This document shows, one piece after another, positions 55,163 through 63,923 of a DNA stretch of 64,000 nt (position 1 is its first letter; every line of letters starts with the position of its first letter). The position numbers were made by a program, and so were the translations under genes. The notes beneath the pieces are model-generated. The model made no database searches. It was not told the origin of the DNA and saw only the letters and a program-made list of their open reading frames with translations. The stretch covers positions 8,674 to 72,673 of the forward strand of contig CAYPFN010000007.1 in the NCBI GenBank assembly GCA_964410325.1, read 5' to 3'. The stretch comes from CAAFZY01 sp964410325 (GTDB taxonomy: Bacteria > Pseudomonadota > Alphaproteobacteria > RF32 > CAG-239).

Positions 55163-56887
55163 ATGCTTAAAGCCCTTATCATTCGAGATGTTGTTCTAAT
55201 TGATAAGCTGAATTTAGAATTTTCCGACGGCTTAAGCGTATTCAGCGGTGAAACCGGTGCCGGAAAATCCATTTTGCTGGATTCGCTTGGGTTATTGCTG
55301 GGCAATCGGGCAGAAACCGCCTTAATCCGTAGTGGCGCGGATAAGCTTTCCGTCAGCGGAGTTTTTGAGATTAAGGATAAAGACAATCCTGTTTTTAATA
55401 TTTGTGCGGAAAATGAATTGGATGTCGAAGATGAAATTATCATCAAACGAACCTTAAACAGAGATGGTAAAAGCAAAATCCTTTTAAACGACCAGCCGAT
55501 AACGGTGCGCCTGTTAAAAGAACTTGGTCAATATTTGGTTGAGATTCATGGTCAGTTTGATAATCAAGGGCTCTTAAATACGACGACCCATTTGTCTTTT
55601 TTAGATTCATATGGTGACTATATGTCAGAGTTGGCGCAAACGGCAGCAGCCTATCGGGAATATAAAAAATTGCAAAAACAGCTATCAGTCGCCGAACGAA
55701 CATTTGCGGAAGCTGCCAGAGAAGAAGATAATCTGCGCCATTGGGCAGATGAATTGGAAAAGGCTAAAATCCGCATCGGCGAGGAAGCGGAACTGTTGCA
55801 GAAACGTACAGAATTAATGCATGCAGAAAAACTGATTGAAAATCTGAATCTGGCATATTCTGCTTTACAGGGACACGATATTTCAAGCTTGGTTCAAAAA
55901 GCTCAAAATGCTTTGTTGCGGGTTAACAGCATAACTGAAAATCGTTTTGCTGATATCAGCGAGGCGTTGGATACGGTGCTTATTCAACTGGATGAGGCTG
56001 TTGCCCGGATTGAAGAAGCTAGCAGTGAAATTAATTTAAACGCCGGAGAGGCGGATACGGTCGAAGAACGTTTGTTTGCCTTAAAAGCTCTGGCGCGCAA
56101 ACATCAATGCAGCATAGATTCATTGCCGGATATCCTTGCTGATTTTCGCAATCGTTTGGCTGCGCTTGACAAAGGTGGCGAAGACATTGCCGATTTGCAT
56201 CACGCTGTAGAACAAGCCAAAAAAGAGTATATAAAAAAAGCTGAAGAATTAAGCACCTTGCGCGTTAAAGTGGCGGCAAAGCTTGATGAATCCGTCATGA
56301 AAGAACTGCCACCCCTAAAAATGGAAAGAGCCGCATTTGCGACAGAAATTACTCGTTTGCCAGAAAATGAGTGGAGTGAAAAGGGTTTTGATAAAGTCAG
56401 TTTTACTGTTTCAACCAATCCCAATTCACCACGCGGTGCATTAAACAAAATAGCGTCTGGCGGTGAACTTTCCCGCTTTATGTTGGCGTTAAAAGTTAAT
56501 CTAGCGCAAAAAAGCAGCGTTGAAACTCTAATTTTTGATGAAGTCGATGCCGGTATCGGTGGCGCAACGGCTCAAGCCGTCGGCGAACGTCTGGCGCGTT
56601 TGGCGGAGAATGTTCAGGTGTTGGTGGTGACTCATTCACCACAGGTAGCAGCCTTTAGTCGCCAGCACTTTAAAGTAAGTAAAATAACGCAAGAAAATAT
56701 AACCACCACACAAGTGCGCCAACTTTCGCCAGCAGAAAAGAAAGAAGAAATCGCCCGGATGCTTTCCGGTGAAAAAATCACCGATGAAGCAAGAGCTGCC
56801 GCTGGCGTTTTAATTAACGGTGGCCATCTGCAAGGCAATAAAAAAAGCCTGCCAGAAGAGGCAGACTTGTTTTTTAACAAAGTATAA
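55163..56887 (+). CDS. recN: RecN DNA repair protein
   Basis: This 574-residue SMC-like ATPase acts in double-strand-break repair. Walker A (GETGAGKS) is at residues 29-36, the signature and Walker B (ASGGELSRFMLALK, FDEVDAGIGG) are in the C-terminal third, and a coiled coil lies between. It ends the lpxC-bamD-recN group and converges with the next gene. Length is typical. Confidence 0.96.
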   Translation: MLKALIIRDVVLIDKLNLEFSDGLSVFSGETGAGKSILLDSLGLLLGNRAETALIRSGADKLSVSGVFEIKDKDNPVFNICAENELDVEDEIIIKRTLNRDGKSKILLNDQPITVRLLKELGQYLVEIHGQFDNQGLLNTTTHLSFLDSYGDYMSELAQTAAAYREYKKLQKQLSVAERTFAEAAREEDNLRHWADELEKAKIRIGEEAELLQKRTELMHAEKLIENLNLAYSALQGHDISSLVQKAQNALLRVNSITENRFADISEALDTVLIQLDEAVARIEEASSEINLNAGEADTVEERLFALKALARKHQCSIDSLPDILADFRNRLAALDKGGEDIADLHHAVEQAKKEYIKKAEELSTLRVKVAAKLDESVMKELPPLKMERAAFATEITRLPENEWSEKGFDKVSFTVSTNPNSPRGALNKIASGGELSRFMLALKVNLAQKSSVETLIFDEVDAGIGGATAQAVGERLARLAENVQVLVVTHSPQVAAFSRQHFKVSKITQENITTTQVRQLSPAEKKEEIARMLSGEKITDEARAAAGVLINGGHLQGNKKSLPEEADLFFNKV

Positions 56888-56901
56888 ACCACAAAAATTC
56901 C

Positions 56902-57747
56902 TTATCTTAGATTCTCTGGTTTATCCAGAATTTTCTTAAAATTGGAAATTCGATTATGGTCGACGAGTTTCTGTTTATTATCTTCTTTCTGGATTTCCTT
57001 CATGTTATTTATACCGGGAGTATCCTGTGCAGACTGAGGAATTTCAAGGTTTGAAGCTGGAACTTCTTGTCCTTTCCGAAGCTTTATGCGTTCTCTCAAA
57101 GCCTCCACTGCTTTATGGATGTCCTTCTTGTTCTCTGTAGTAGAAATTTCCTGTGCAGATCGGGGAAGTTTAAGGTCTAAAGTTGGGATTTCTTGTATCA
57201 AAGCCTTAAACTTTTCCGAATCCATATCGGGATTTTCAATGGTTGAAACTGGAATTTCTTGCCCGTCCCGAAGATTTATGCCTCCTAGCAAAGCATTAAT
57301 CTTATTATCCATCTTTAGAAGAGAAGCTTGTATCTTATTATCCAGCTTTAGAATAAATGCTGGTGTAAGCAGACGATTTAATGCGTTACCATGCTCCCGA
57401 TTAATTTCTATTTGTTTATTTATACCCTCGCGCAAAGTCTGCTTTTTAGTTAATATATTTGCAATATTACGGAAAGTGTCTCTAGAATGTTTGAAATCGA
57501 TTACATCAAAGGTTTTGAAGAAAGTTGAGAACCTTCCCTCCTTAGGCATAATCTGATGGAGGGTCTCCATCCTCTCCCGATTAATTTCTATTTGTTTGTC
57601 TATACCCTCGTGCAAAGTCTGCTTTTTAGTTAATATATTTTCAATATTACGGAAAGTATCTTTAAAATGTTTGAATCTGCTTTTATAACTGGTTTTGATA
57701 AAATTTAAGAGCTGATTTTTCTTTCCTTCCTTCCTTCCTTCTTTCAT
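56902..57747 (-). CDS. Unknown hydrophilic protein with internal duplications
   Basis: This 281-residue protein is not recognised. The start at 57747 has an excellent AGGAGG 7 nt upstream; the frame is open from 57777. It has no signal peptide or transmembrane helix. A ~35-residue helical motif (DTFRNIxNILTKKQTLxEGI) occurs twice, 60 residues apart, and a second motif (LRxGQEVPxSxxE) two to three times. It is basic overall and probably coiled. The first codons contain a tetranucleotide run (see the repeat entry). Unlinked to neighbours in function, it could be a secreted effector of the T4SS, but nothing in the sequence proves this. Confidence 0.7.
   Translation of the reverse strand: MKEGRKEGKKNQLLNFIKTSYKSRFKHFKDTFRNIENILTKKQTLHEGIDKQIEINRERMETLHQIMPKEGRFSTFFKTFDVIDFKHSRDTFRNIANILTKKQTLREGINKQIEINREHGNALNRLLTPAFILKLDNKIQASLLKMDNKINALLGGINLRDGQEIPVSTIENPDMDSEKFKALIQEIPTLDLKLPRSAQEISTTENKKDIHKAVEALRERIKLRKGQEVPASNLEIPQSAQDTPGINNMKEIQKEDNKQKLVDHNRISNFKKILDKPENLR
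57393..57676 (-). repeat. Two ~100-bp direct repeats 180 bp apart
   Basis: Segments 57393-57496 and 57573-57676 are about 93% identical by eye, in the same frame, and encode the duplicated helical motif of the unknown protein. Their similarity suggests a recent duplication. Confidence 0.85.
57723..57741 (-). repeat. Tetranucleotide run (TTCC) at the 5' end of the unknown gene
   Basis: Almost five uninterrupted units of TTCC (GGAA on the coding strand) lie just inside the coding region, codons 3-8. A change of one unit would shift the frame, as in phase-variable contingency genes. Confidence 0.7.
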
Positions 57748-57824
57748 AATGCTACCTCCTTTATATTTTGAATACATTTAAAAGTAACATTTTTTGAGTT
57801 TTTTGTCAATATAAATAATATAAA

Positions 57825-57850
57825 AACGGCTTTACCAAAGGAAAGCCGTT
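57825..57850 (-). terminator. Terminator after the cyclophilin gene
   Basis: AACGGCTTT and AAAGCCGTT form a perfect 9-bp stem with an 8-nt loop. On the minus strand the stem is followed by TTTTA. It lies 24 nt after the cyclophilin stop. Confidence 0.75.
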
Positions 57851-57873
57851 AGCATATTCGAAAAAATATTTTT

Positions 57874-58479
57874 TTATAAATCGGCGACGACGGCCAGGCT
57901 GACAATCTCATCAGGATTATCAACCATACCATTGGCTCCATTCCCTTTTTTGATGGCGTCGACATATTCCATACCAGAAGTTACCTCGCCCCACACCGTA
58001 TATTGACCGTTCAGCCACGGACAGTCGGCAAAACAGATAAAAAATTGGCTATCGGCGGAATCAACATCCATAGCCCGTGCCATGGATACAGTGCCACGTT
58101 TATGCGGAATTCGATTAAATTCAGCTTTCAGTTTTTTTCCGCTGCCTCCGGTTCCCGTTCCGAGCGGACAACCAGTTTGTGCCATAAATCCTTCAATAAC
58201 GCGGTGAAATTTTAAACCGTTATAAAAACCGTTTCTAACCAATTCTTTAATGCGATAAACATGGTTTGGCGCTTCGTCCGGATACATTTCAATCACGACA
58301 TCGCCATTTTTTAATTTTAAGACCAGAGAGTTTTCCGCATCTTTAACCTGATATGAATGTTTAATTTTTTTTGCTCTAGATTCGCTGATGCCGATTTGTT
58401 TTTTTTCTTCAGCGGCAATATTTTTAGTCTCGGATTTACCCAGATTTTTCGTTTCTGATTTTTTTAACAATTCTGACAT
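57874..58479 (-). CDS. Cyclophilin-type peptidyl-prolyl isomerase
   Basis: This 201-residue proline isomerase has a cyclophilin domain at about residues 48-200, with FHRVIEGFMAQTGCPLGTGT, a RGTVSMARA catalytic strand and SQFFICFADCPWLNGQYTVW. The first ~45 residues are a charged extension with a short repeat (KSETKN twice). No signal peptide is present, so it is probably cytoplasmic. A terminator follows. Confidence 0.93.
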   Translation of the reverse strand: MSELLKKSETKNLGKSETKNIAAEEKKQIGISESRAKKIKHSYQVKDAENSLVLKLKNGDVVIEMYPDEAPNHVYRIKELVRNGFYNGLKFHRVIEGFMAQTGCPLGTGTGGSGKKLKAEFNRIPHKRGTVSMARAMDVDSADSQFFICFADCPWLNGQYTVWGEVTSGMEYVDAIKKGNGANGMVDNPDEIVSLAVVADL

Positions 58480-58521
58480 TTCAACCTCTTCCTTTCTCAG
58501 ATTGCAAATTTTTTCTATATG

Positions 58522-59490
58522 CTATTTAGGATTTGCTTCCGCCTGATTCAAGAGAAAATCGACTCTTTCTTCCGGGGTCAGATTTTTAGGATAGGTCTTA
58601 TCTATTTTTTTTATCACGTCCATTAACCCCCGCCCGTTGGCGATCTGAATAGCAAGTCCTGGTCGCGCATTTAATTCCAGCATCATCGGTCCTTTGCTTT
58701 CGTCAAAAACAATATCCGCACCCAAATAACCAAGTCCAGTCATTTCATAAGATTTTGCTCCAATAAGCAGATGATCCCGCCAGCGCGGCACTTCCAGTTT
58801 TTTAAGTTCAGCCTTGGTATCTGGATGAATATCAATCGGACGGTTATGCATAACCGCATTTAAGGTTTTGCCAGTGCATATATCCAGCCCAACGCCGACA
58901 GCCCCTTGATGTAAGTTGGCTCTGCCACGGGATTCTGCGGTGGCTAGGCGCATCATTGACATAGCCGGATAGCCTTTATAAACAACAATCCGGACATCGG
59001 GAACACCATGAAAACTAAAATCTTTAAACATATCACTGAAATGAACCATTTCCTCGATGACAGCCACGTCATATTGCCCGCCCAGGCTGAACAGCCCACT
59101 TAACGTATTGGAAATATGCTGGTAAATGTCCTTAAAGGTCAAAATCTTTTCAGAAGCGGTTATAAAGCAGTCATCGTCCCAGTGTTTGATAACCAAAACA
59201 CCTTTACCACCGCTACCGTGCGCTGGTTTTATGACAAAATGGGGATAATCTTTAACGATATGTAATAAATCTTTTACCTGATGCTGATATTCAATAACAC
59301 CGATAAGCTGCGGGGTATTGATGCTGGCTTTGTTGGCAAGTCTTTTGGTCTGAACTTTATCATCAACCAGTGGATATCGACGGCGATTATTATTAGGGGA
59401 TATGATTTTATAATTGCGAGCATTCATACCTAAAATGCCCTGTTCTTTAAGAGCTTTGGGTGAACTGTAATTTTTAAGCCATTCCCACAT
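58522..59490 (-). CDS. ATP-grasp alpha-L-glutamate ligase-like protein
   Basis: This 322-residue protein is of the RimK-like ATP-grasp family. I chose the ATG at 59490 because GAGGA lies 5-6 nt upstream. Motifs are VDDKVQTKRLANKASI (N-terminal part), the nucleotide-binding HFVIKPAHGSGGKGVLVIK and the metal-binding MMLELNARPGLAIQIANG. It forms a three-gene set with the transglutaminase-7TM protein and the retropepsin-like lipoprotein immediately upstream, an association known in several Proteobacteria, where related sets have been linked to envelope or osmotic adaptation. Its substrate is unknown. Confidence 0.85.
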   Translation of the reverse strand: MWEWLKNYSSPKALKEQGILGMNARNYKIISPNNNRRRYPLVDDKVQTKRLANKASINTPQLIGVIEYQHQVKDLLHIVKDYPHFVIKPAHGSGGKGVLVIKHWDDDCFITASEKILTFKDIYQHISNTLSGLFSLGGQYDVAVIEEMVHFSDMFKDFSFHGVPDVRIVVYKGYPAMSMMRLATAESRGRANLHQGAVGVGLDICTGKTLNAVMHNRPIDIHPDTKAELKKLEVPRWRDHLLIGAKSYEMTGLGYLGADIVFDESKGPMMLELNARPGLAIQIANGRGLMDVIKKIDKTYPKNLTPEERVDFLLNQAEANPK

Positions 59491-59506
59491 CAGCGTCCTC
59501 AGGTTT

Positions 59507-61036
59507 TTAAGATTTTTTGGCCACTGGCGCAAAACGTTTTAATTCAGTCAGACGATAACCGGTATATGTGCCCAGAAGCATAACCATAAACAAAATGACA
59601 AGATTAATTTCATTAAAGGCAAAAGTAATATAGCGAATATATTCGTTGCTTATGGCAAAATAAGTAGCAATGGCGGTAATCATACTGTATACAATTTCCC
59701 GGGTTGCATTTACCGCGCCATCTTCTTCCCAAGTGATGGAGGCCCGTTCGATAATCCAGGCGGTGATAATAATCGGGAAAAACACAGCAGATGAGGCAAT
59801 GTCCCATGACATACGGTAACCAGTAATGGTCATAAACTGCATAATTAGAATTACAAAAATCACCACGGCTGAAATTCTTGGCACCAAAAGCAGATTAAGT
59901 TTTGACAGAAGAGCCCGCAGCATAAGTCCGACAGAAATAATAATAGCAAAACAAATCAAACCAGACCAAAAACCTGTTTTGACCAAAGACATGGCAATCA
60001 GCATCGGTGTAAAAGTGCCCATGGTCGGAATACCAACAACATTGCGCAACAAAACTACAATCAAAATACCGAGAGGAAAAACCATTAGCCATTTCAGAGT
60101 ATTCTGCTCTAAAAGTGGCAGACTATAAATAGAATAGTCAAACATTTTGCCGAAATTATTTTGCGCCCGATGGTTGGCCAATTTAATTGAAGATGTAACA
60201 GATTTAAGCACTGAAAAACGGATTTTTGAATCCACGCCGCCTTGCACATCCAAAAGAGATTTGCCACCATGCTGGAAAACAATAAAATTTTTCGGCAGGC
60301 CAGCCTTTGCCGTCCGGATGTCATACAACCGCCATTTATATCCGTCATAAGCTTCAAGCATCAAATCAGCCTCCACGGCCTGTCTTCCTTCCTCCAAACG
60401 GATACCGCGCGCTATCCGGGCCGGCACACCTTTAATGGCAAGCAAATCAATCATTGTCTGAACACGTTGTTTCTCCGTAATTTTGATAGGTAAAAAGGCA
60501 TTGAGGGTCGGATTAAGAGGTTCCTGGTTAAAAATACCAATAACTTTTTGTGGCAGACTACCTTCAAAATCTTCTGCCGTCGCTAGAATTTCTTCCACCA
60601 TTTGCATTTGTTGCTCATTATAAACCGGTTTGTGGGATGTTTGTACGCCGTTTTCAACCAGTTTTCCGCGGCTTCCCTCATTATCATAAATCGTCAGGCG
60701 ATAATAAATATCCTGATCTGATGTTTGCGGTTGCGATGTCAAAACAATCCTGCCCTGATCGGTATCTTTTTTTATCTGATATCCTTTGGCGACAATATCT
60801 TCATTTAAGATTTTGAACTTGATTGGTTCAGTTGGAACAGCCAACGAGACATTAATCGGATCGCCTGTCGGCTTAAAAGATATATGAGCATCAATGCTCC
60901 AAACGCTTGTGGCTTGTCCGGGGCGAAAATTAAACTTCCAGTAAACGATTTTATAATAAGCGCTGAAAGCGGTAAACGCAATGGAAAGAAGTAGGCATAA
61001 AGTCAAAATTTTACGGACGGTAAATAAATTTTTCAT
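59507..61036 (-). CDS. Inactive transglutaminase-like protein fused to seven transmembrane helices
   Basis: This 509-residue inner-membrane protein starts at ATG 61036 (AAGGT ribosome-binding site; the open frame extends further 5'). An N-terminal membrane anchor is followed by a large periplasmic transglutaminase-like domain (AIKGVPARIARGIRLEEGRQA, EAYDGYKWRLYDI). From about residue 310 there are seven transmembrane helices (WLMVFPLGILIVVLLRNVVG, MLIAMSLVKTGFWSGLICFA). The usual Cys-His-Asp triad is not evident. It is 44 nt downstream of the lipoprotein gene and 16 nt upstream of the ligase gene. Confidence 0.87.
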   Translation of the reverse strand: MKNLFTVRKILTLCLLLSIAFTAFSAYYKIVYWKFNFRPGQATSVWSIDAHISFKPTGDPINVSLAVPTEPIKFKILNEDIVAKGYQIKKDTDQGRIVLTSQPQTSDQDIYYRLTIYDNEGSRGKLVENGVQTSHKPVYNEQQMQMVEEILATAEDFEGSLPQKVIGIFNQEPLNPTLNAFLPIKITEKQRVQTMIDLLAIKGVPARIARGIRLEEGRQAVEADLMLEAYDGYKWRLYDIRTAKAGLPKNFIVFQHGGKSLLDVQGGVDSKIRFSVLKSVTSSIKLANHRAQNNFGKMFDYSIYSLPLLEQNTLKWLMVFPLGILIVVLLRNVVGIPTMGTFTPMLIAMSLVKTGFWSGLICFAIIISVGLMLRALLSKLNLLLVPRISAVVIFVILIMQFMTITGYRMSWDIASSAVFFPIIITAWIIERASITWEEDGAVNATREIVYSMITAIATYFAISNEYIRYITFAFNEINLVILFMVMLLGTYTGYRLTELKRFAPVAKKS

Positions 61037-61080
61037 TAGTTCTAACCTTTCAAGACGCACAACATGAAATTTCCATATGG

Positions 61081-61623
61081 TTATCTATAGGTATAGGACA
61101 AAGAAGTGTCAACAATCGCACGTCCAGTTAGAATATTGCGTCCGATAAGCGCCTGATATTCAAAATTATCACGTTTGGCGAGTGTAAATTCCGTAGAAAA
61201 TTTTTTTCCACCGAACAACACATTCATGGAAACTTTTATCCGGTGCTCTTTATAGTCAATTCTTTTAATGGACAGATTTTCCAGAACAGGTCGTTCAAAC
61301 GTATGTGTTTCACCACTACGGCGATTAGTGATTTTAAAAGAAACCCATTTTTCGCCGTCTCGTTCAAACTCGGTAATTTCATCGGCGTCAACAGACGATG
61401 TTGTAGCACCAGTATCAACCCGAGCTTCAAAAGCAGATTTCATTGGTAGGAAATATATTGGTTCTATCGCACCGATAATATCAAGGTCACTTGATTTGAT
61501 GACTGTTGCTTTCTGCGTGTTCGGCACAATAGCCGGAACAATAGATGTTTCTTTAGGGCCATGACAGCAGCTCAAAAGCAGAGATAAATTTAACACTCCA
61601 AGCATTTTAATTGTTTTTTTCAT
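61081..61623 (-). CDS. Retropepsin-like aspartic protease lipoprotein (RimK-associated zinc protease family)
   Basis: This 180-residue lipoprotein (lipobox around LLLSC at residue 19) has a single retropepsin-like domain with catalytic DTGATTSSV (Asp70). The family is often labelled ATP-dependent zinc protease, but the motif is that of an aspartic protease. It is the first gene of the three-gene set with the transglutaminase-7TM and ATP-grasp proteins, which may share a periplasmic peptide substrate. Confidence 0.87.
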   Translation of the reverse strand: MKKTIKMLGVLNLSLLLSCCHGPKETSIVPAIVPNTQKATVIKSSDLDIIGAIEPIYFLPMKSAFEARVDTGATTSSVDADEITEFERDGEKWVSFKITNRRSGETHTFERPVLENLSIKRIDYKEHRIKVSMNVLFGGKKFSTEFTLAKRDNFEYQALIGRNILTGRAIVDTSLSYTYR

Positions 61624-61775
61624 AGATGCTTTCCCATCATTTAAAATAGCTTATTATGTTTAAGCTTATTTATTGTTGATTGTAAAGCAAAAAAATTGAG
61701 TTAGACATAAAAAAACTTGAATTTTTTAGAGAAAATATGTTATTATGTTTAAAAGGGTATTATAAGAGTCATAAC

Positions 61776-62795
61776 ATGGTAAAAGAGAACTTATTAAAAC
61801 GTATCGAAGAAATCAAATCCGGGCATTTAAAGCAAAAGCCCGAAAAGGAAGTTCGTCATCTAAGTTACCAGGAGTTTCCGAAACATACGCGCCAAAAATG
61901 CGCACACAAAAGCAAAACGTTAAAACGTTTGCTGACCATCGCTGCCGTTAGCTTTATTTCATTTTCCAACATAAATGAAGCGGAGCCAAAGACACCTCCC
62001 GCTTATACGAGAGAACCAGCAGAAGTAATAGAATATTGTCAAAATGTAATAAATAATCTTGTGGAGCAACGGACGTCTGCGTTGCAGAATGAAATCATTT
62101 CCAATTTAAGTGTGCTGCAACAGGAAATCACAGCCGCAAAGATAAACCATAGCCGTGATAAGGTTGTTAAAGGAATTTTTGATTCGGTATATGAAAAAGG
62201 AGGGCTGACGGGCAACATGAATTATTGTGTTGCCGGCGCAATGTTTGCGCAAATGGAATGTAAAGATACCATTTTAAATAATATATTGCCAGATCCATCT
62301 AAAACGGCTAAAGATTATAATTTTGACGGGCATCCGAGTGTTTCCTGTCGTTATATGCGAGAATATTTTCAGCAAAGATTCGGCAAAAACTATGCGGAAC
62401 ACACTTATAAAAATTTTAATGAGTTTGCCCAGACTTTAGAAGCAGGCGATTTAATTACTATCCGTTCAACCATGAACACTAGCACCGGCGAACATTGTGT
62501 AACCTGTGCCGGTCCCGTTGTTAATGGAAAAATTCAGGTCAAAAGTTTGAATGGTGAGAGAGATTATGAGATTTCTGTTAATCAGATTATCGGTGCTGTT
62601 AAAGTTATGGAACAGTACCGTGAAATGTTGGCTCAGACATTAGAAAAAGAACTGAGTGTAAAAGATATTCTTCTTACCTCGGAAAAATTGCCTTTTATTG
62701 AAGGCATGAAAAAATATCACAATGTCCATGCCGAACAGGCAAATGTGCAGTCCAAAATTAACCCAATAGCAAGTGTTCGTAATATTGAACTGTAA
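61776..62795 (+). CDS. Unknown exported or anchored protein, possible cysteine hydrolase fold
   Basis: This 339-residue protein is not firmly recognised. The start at 61776 gives a basic N-terminal region, then a hydrophobic segment at about residues 50-65 (LLTIAAVSFISFSNI) that may act as a late signal or anchor. The central domain has NYCVAGAMFAQMEC and, about 100 residues later, GEHCVTCAGPVVNGKIQVKS. A Cys followed by a His-containing strand is the order expected of papain/NlpC-like hydrolases. A helical C-terminal tail follows. It could be a peptidase, a peptidoglycan amidase or a T4SS effector. None is proven. Confidence 0.6.
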   Translation: MVKENLLKRIEEIKSGHLKQKPEKEVRHLSYQEFPKHTRQKCAHKSKTLKRLLTIAAVSFISFSNINEAEPKTPPAYTREPAEVIEYCQNVINNLVEQRTSALQNEIISNLSVLQQEITAAKINHSRDKVVKGIFDSVYEKGGLTGNMNYCVAGAMFAQMECKDTILNNILPDPSKTAKDYNFDGHPSVSCRYMREYFQQRFGKNYAEHTYKNFNEFAQTLEAGDLITIRSTMNTSTGEHCVTCAGPVVNGKIQVKSLNGERDYEISVNQIIGAVKVMEQYREMLAQTLEKELSVKDILLTSEKLPFIEGMKKYHNVHAEQANVQSKINPIASVRNIEL

Positions 62796-63356
62796 AAATT
62801 TAGAAAAGGAATTTACGTCCGCAAGGAATATTCCTGTATTAGTTCAAGGATCTTTTTATTTTTCCGAGAATTGATTCATTCTGTCATTATAATCATTGAT
62901 ATCCGTAACAACCCCATACGATTGTCGATGTCTGTTGCACCATGATTACCGTAGCGGACAATATTATAAGCCATATTTAATGCGCCTGTTTTTAAAGTTG
63001 GTACAAGTGAAATAAGGATAAATATATGCCTGTTCGGTATTATGGACAAGAGTTTCTCCAGCAGCTTCTTTATTAATTTTATTATAAGCATAAGCTATAC
63101 CGATTTGATTTGAATTATTGCGCTCGGGGACTTATATAACATACTTATTCATCAGCTTATTCACTAATTTCAAGATGTCATAGTAATTTTGTATCACTTT
63201 TTGCAGAACTTAGTATTTTTACTGCTTTCTGGTAAATCGGATTCTGATTTTGTAATGATTTGTAAAACATATAAGAAACGACTACTAAACTATTTCGTTG
63301 AATTTTCATATACCTTCTTTTTGGCACCATAAAAACAATAGAAAGGAAGAGTTGGA
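62796..63356. other. Gene-poor stretch before the recombinase gene
   Basis: No convincing intact gene is present. It contains the possible autotransporter remnant described separately (about 62876-63130). The rest is AT-rich with no clear promoter or repeat. The sequence beyond 63923 to the window end is also non-coding as far as it can be read. Confidence 0.5.
62876..63130 (-). pseudogene. Possible remnant of an autotransporter beta-barrel
   Basis: Two minus-strand frames carry barrel-like peptides next to each other: IGIAYAYNKINKEAAGETLV in one and LKTGALNMAYNIVRYGNHG in the next, interrupted by stops and a frame change. Strings of this kind (G-x-AYAY-x-N, ALNMAY) occur in autotransporter barrel domains. 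The 71-codon frame on its own has no good start. I treat it as decay, with low confidence. Confidence 0.3.
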
Positions 63357-63923
63357 ATGAAAAATTTAGTAGAACCGATTAAAAGTAAACAAGATATTGC
63401 AAGGATAGAACAATATCTTGCCAAACACAGCCGTAGAAATCGGCTTATCTTTGCAATAGGCGTTAATATCGGCTTGAGGGTATCTGACATATTAGGCCTG
63501 AATGTTGAGGATGTAAAAGACAGGGATTATGTTGAAATACGAGAAAAGAAAACAGGCAAGTATAAACGATTCCCTTTAAATTCAAAACTAAAAGCATTGA
63601 TAAAAGAATATCTGTCGGTTGAACGCAGTCAAAAATATTCATTATCAGAAACGGAACCTTTATTTTTAGGTAAAAAACACTGTCGGCTTGACCGCTCACA
63701 GGTTTACAGATTCTTAAACGAGGCTTGTGAAAAGCTTGGTATACTTGCGAATACCGGAACGCACACGATGCGGAAGTCTTTTGGTTACCACTTTTATAAG
63801 AAGTATAACGACGTAGCCCTTTTACAAAAAATTTTGAACCATTCAAGTCCTGCTATTACCTTGCGTTATATTGGTATAGATCAAGAGGAAATAGACTTCT
63901 CATATAATAACTTTGAACTTTAA
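63357..63923 (+). CDS. Small tyrosine recombinase
   Basis: This 188-residue tyrosine recombinase consists of little more than the catalytic domain. Active-site residues are Arg41 (GLRVSDI), Lys near 65 (KKTGKYK), His136 and Arg139 (HTMRKS), His162 (NHSSPAI) and nucleophile Tyr171 (RYIGI). The N-terminal SAM-like core-binding domain is missing or reduced to 25 residues, as in short recombinases of mobile elements. An AGAAAGGAAGAG ribosome-binding site precedes the ATG. Neighbouring decayed sequence suggests mobile DNA. No att sites were identified. Confidence 0.88.
   Translation: MKNLVEPIKSKQDIARIEQYLAKHSRRNRLIFAIGVNIGLRVSDILGLNVEDVKDRDYVEIREKKTGKYKRFPLNSKLKALIKEYLSVERSQKYSLSETEPLFLGKKHCRLDRSQVYRFLNEACEKLGILANTGTHTMRKSFGYHFYKKYNDVALLQKILNHSSPAITLRYIGIDQEEIDFSYNNFEL

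Noticed and set aside
62876..63091. 71-codon minus-strand frame as an intact gene
   Set aside because: No ribosome-binding site is seen, and the barrel-like sequence continues in another frame, so decay is more likely.
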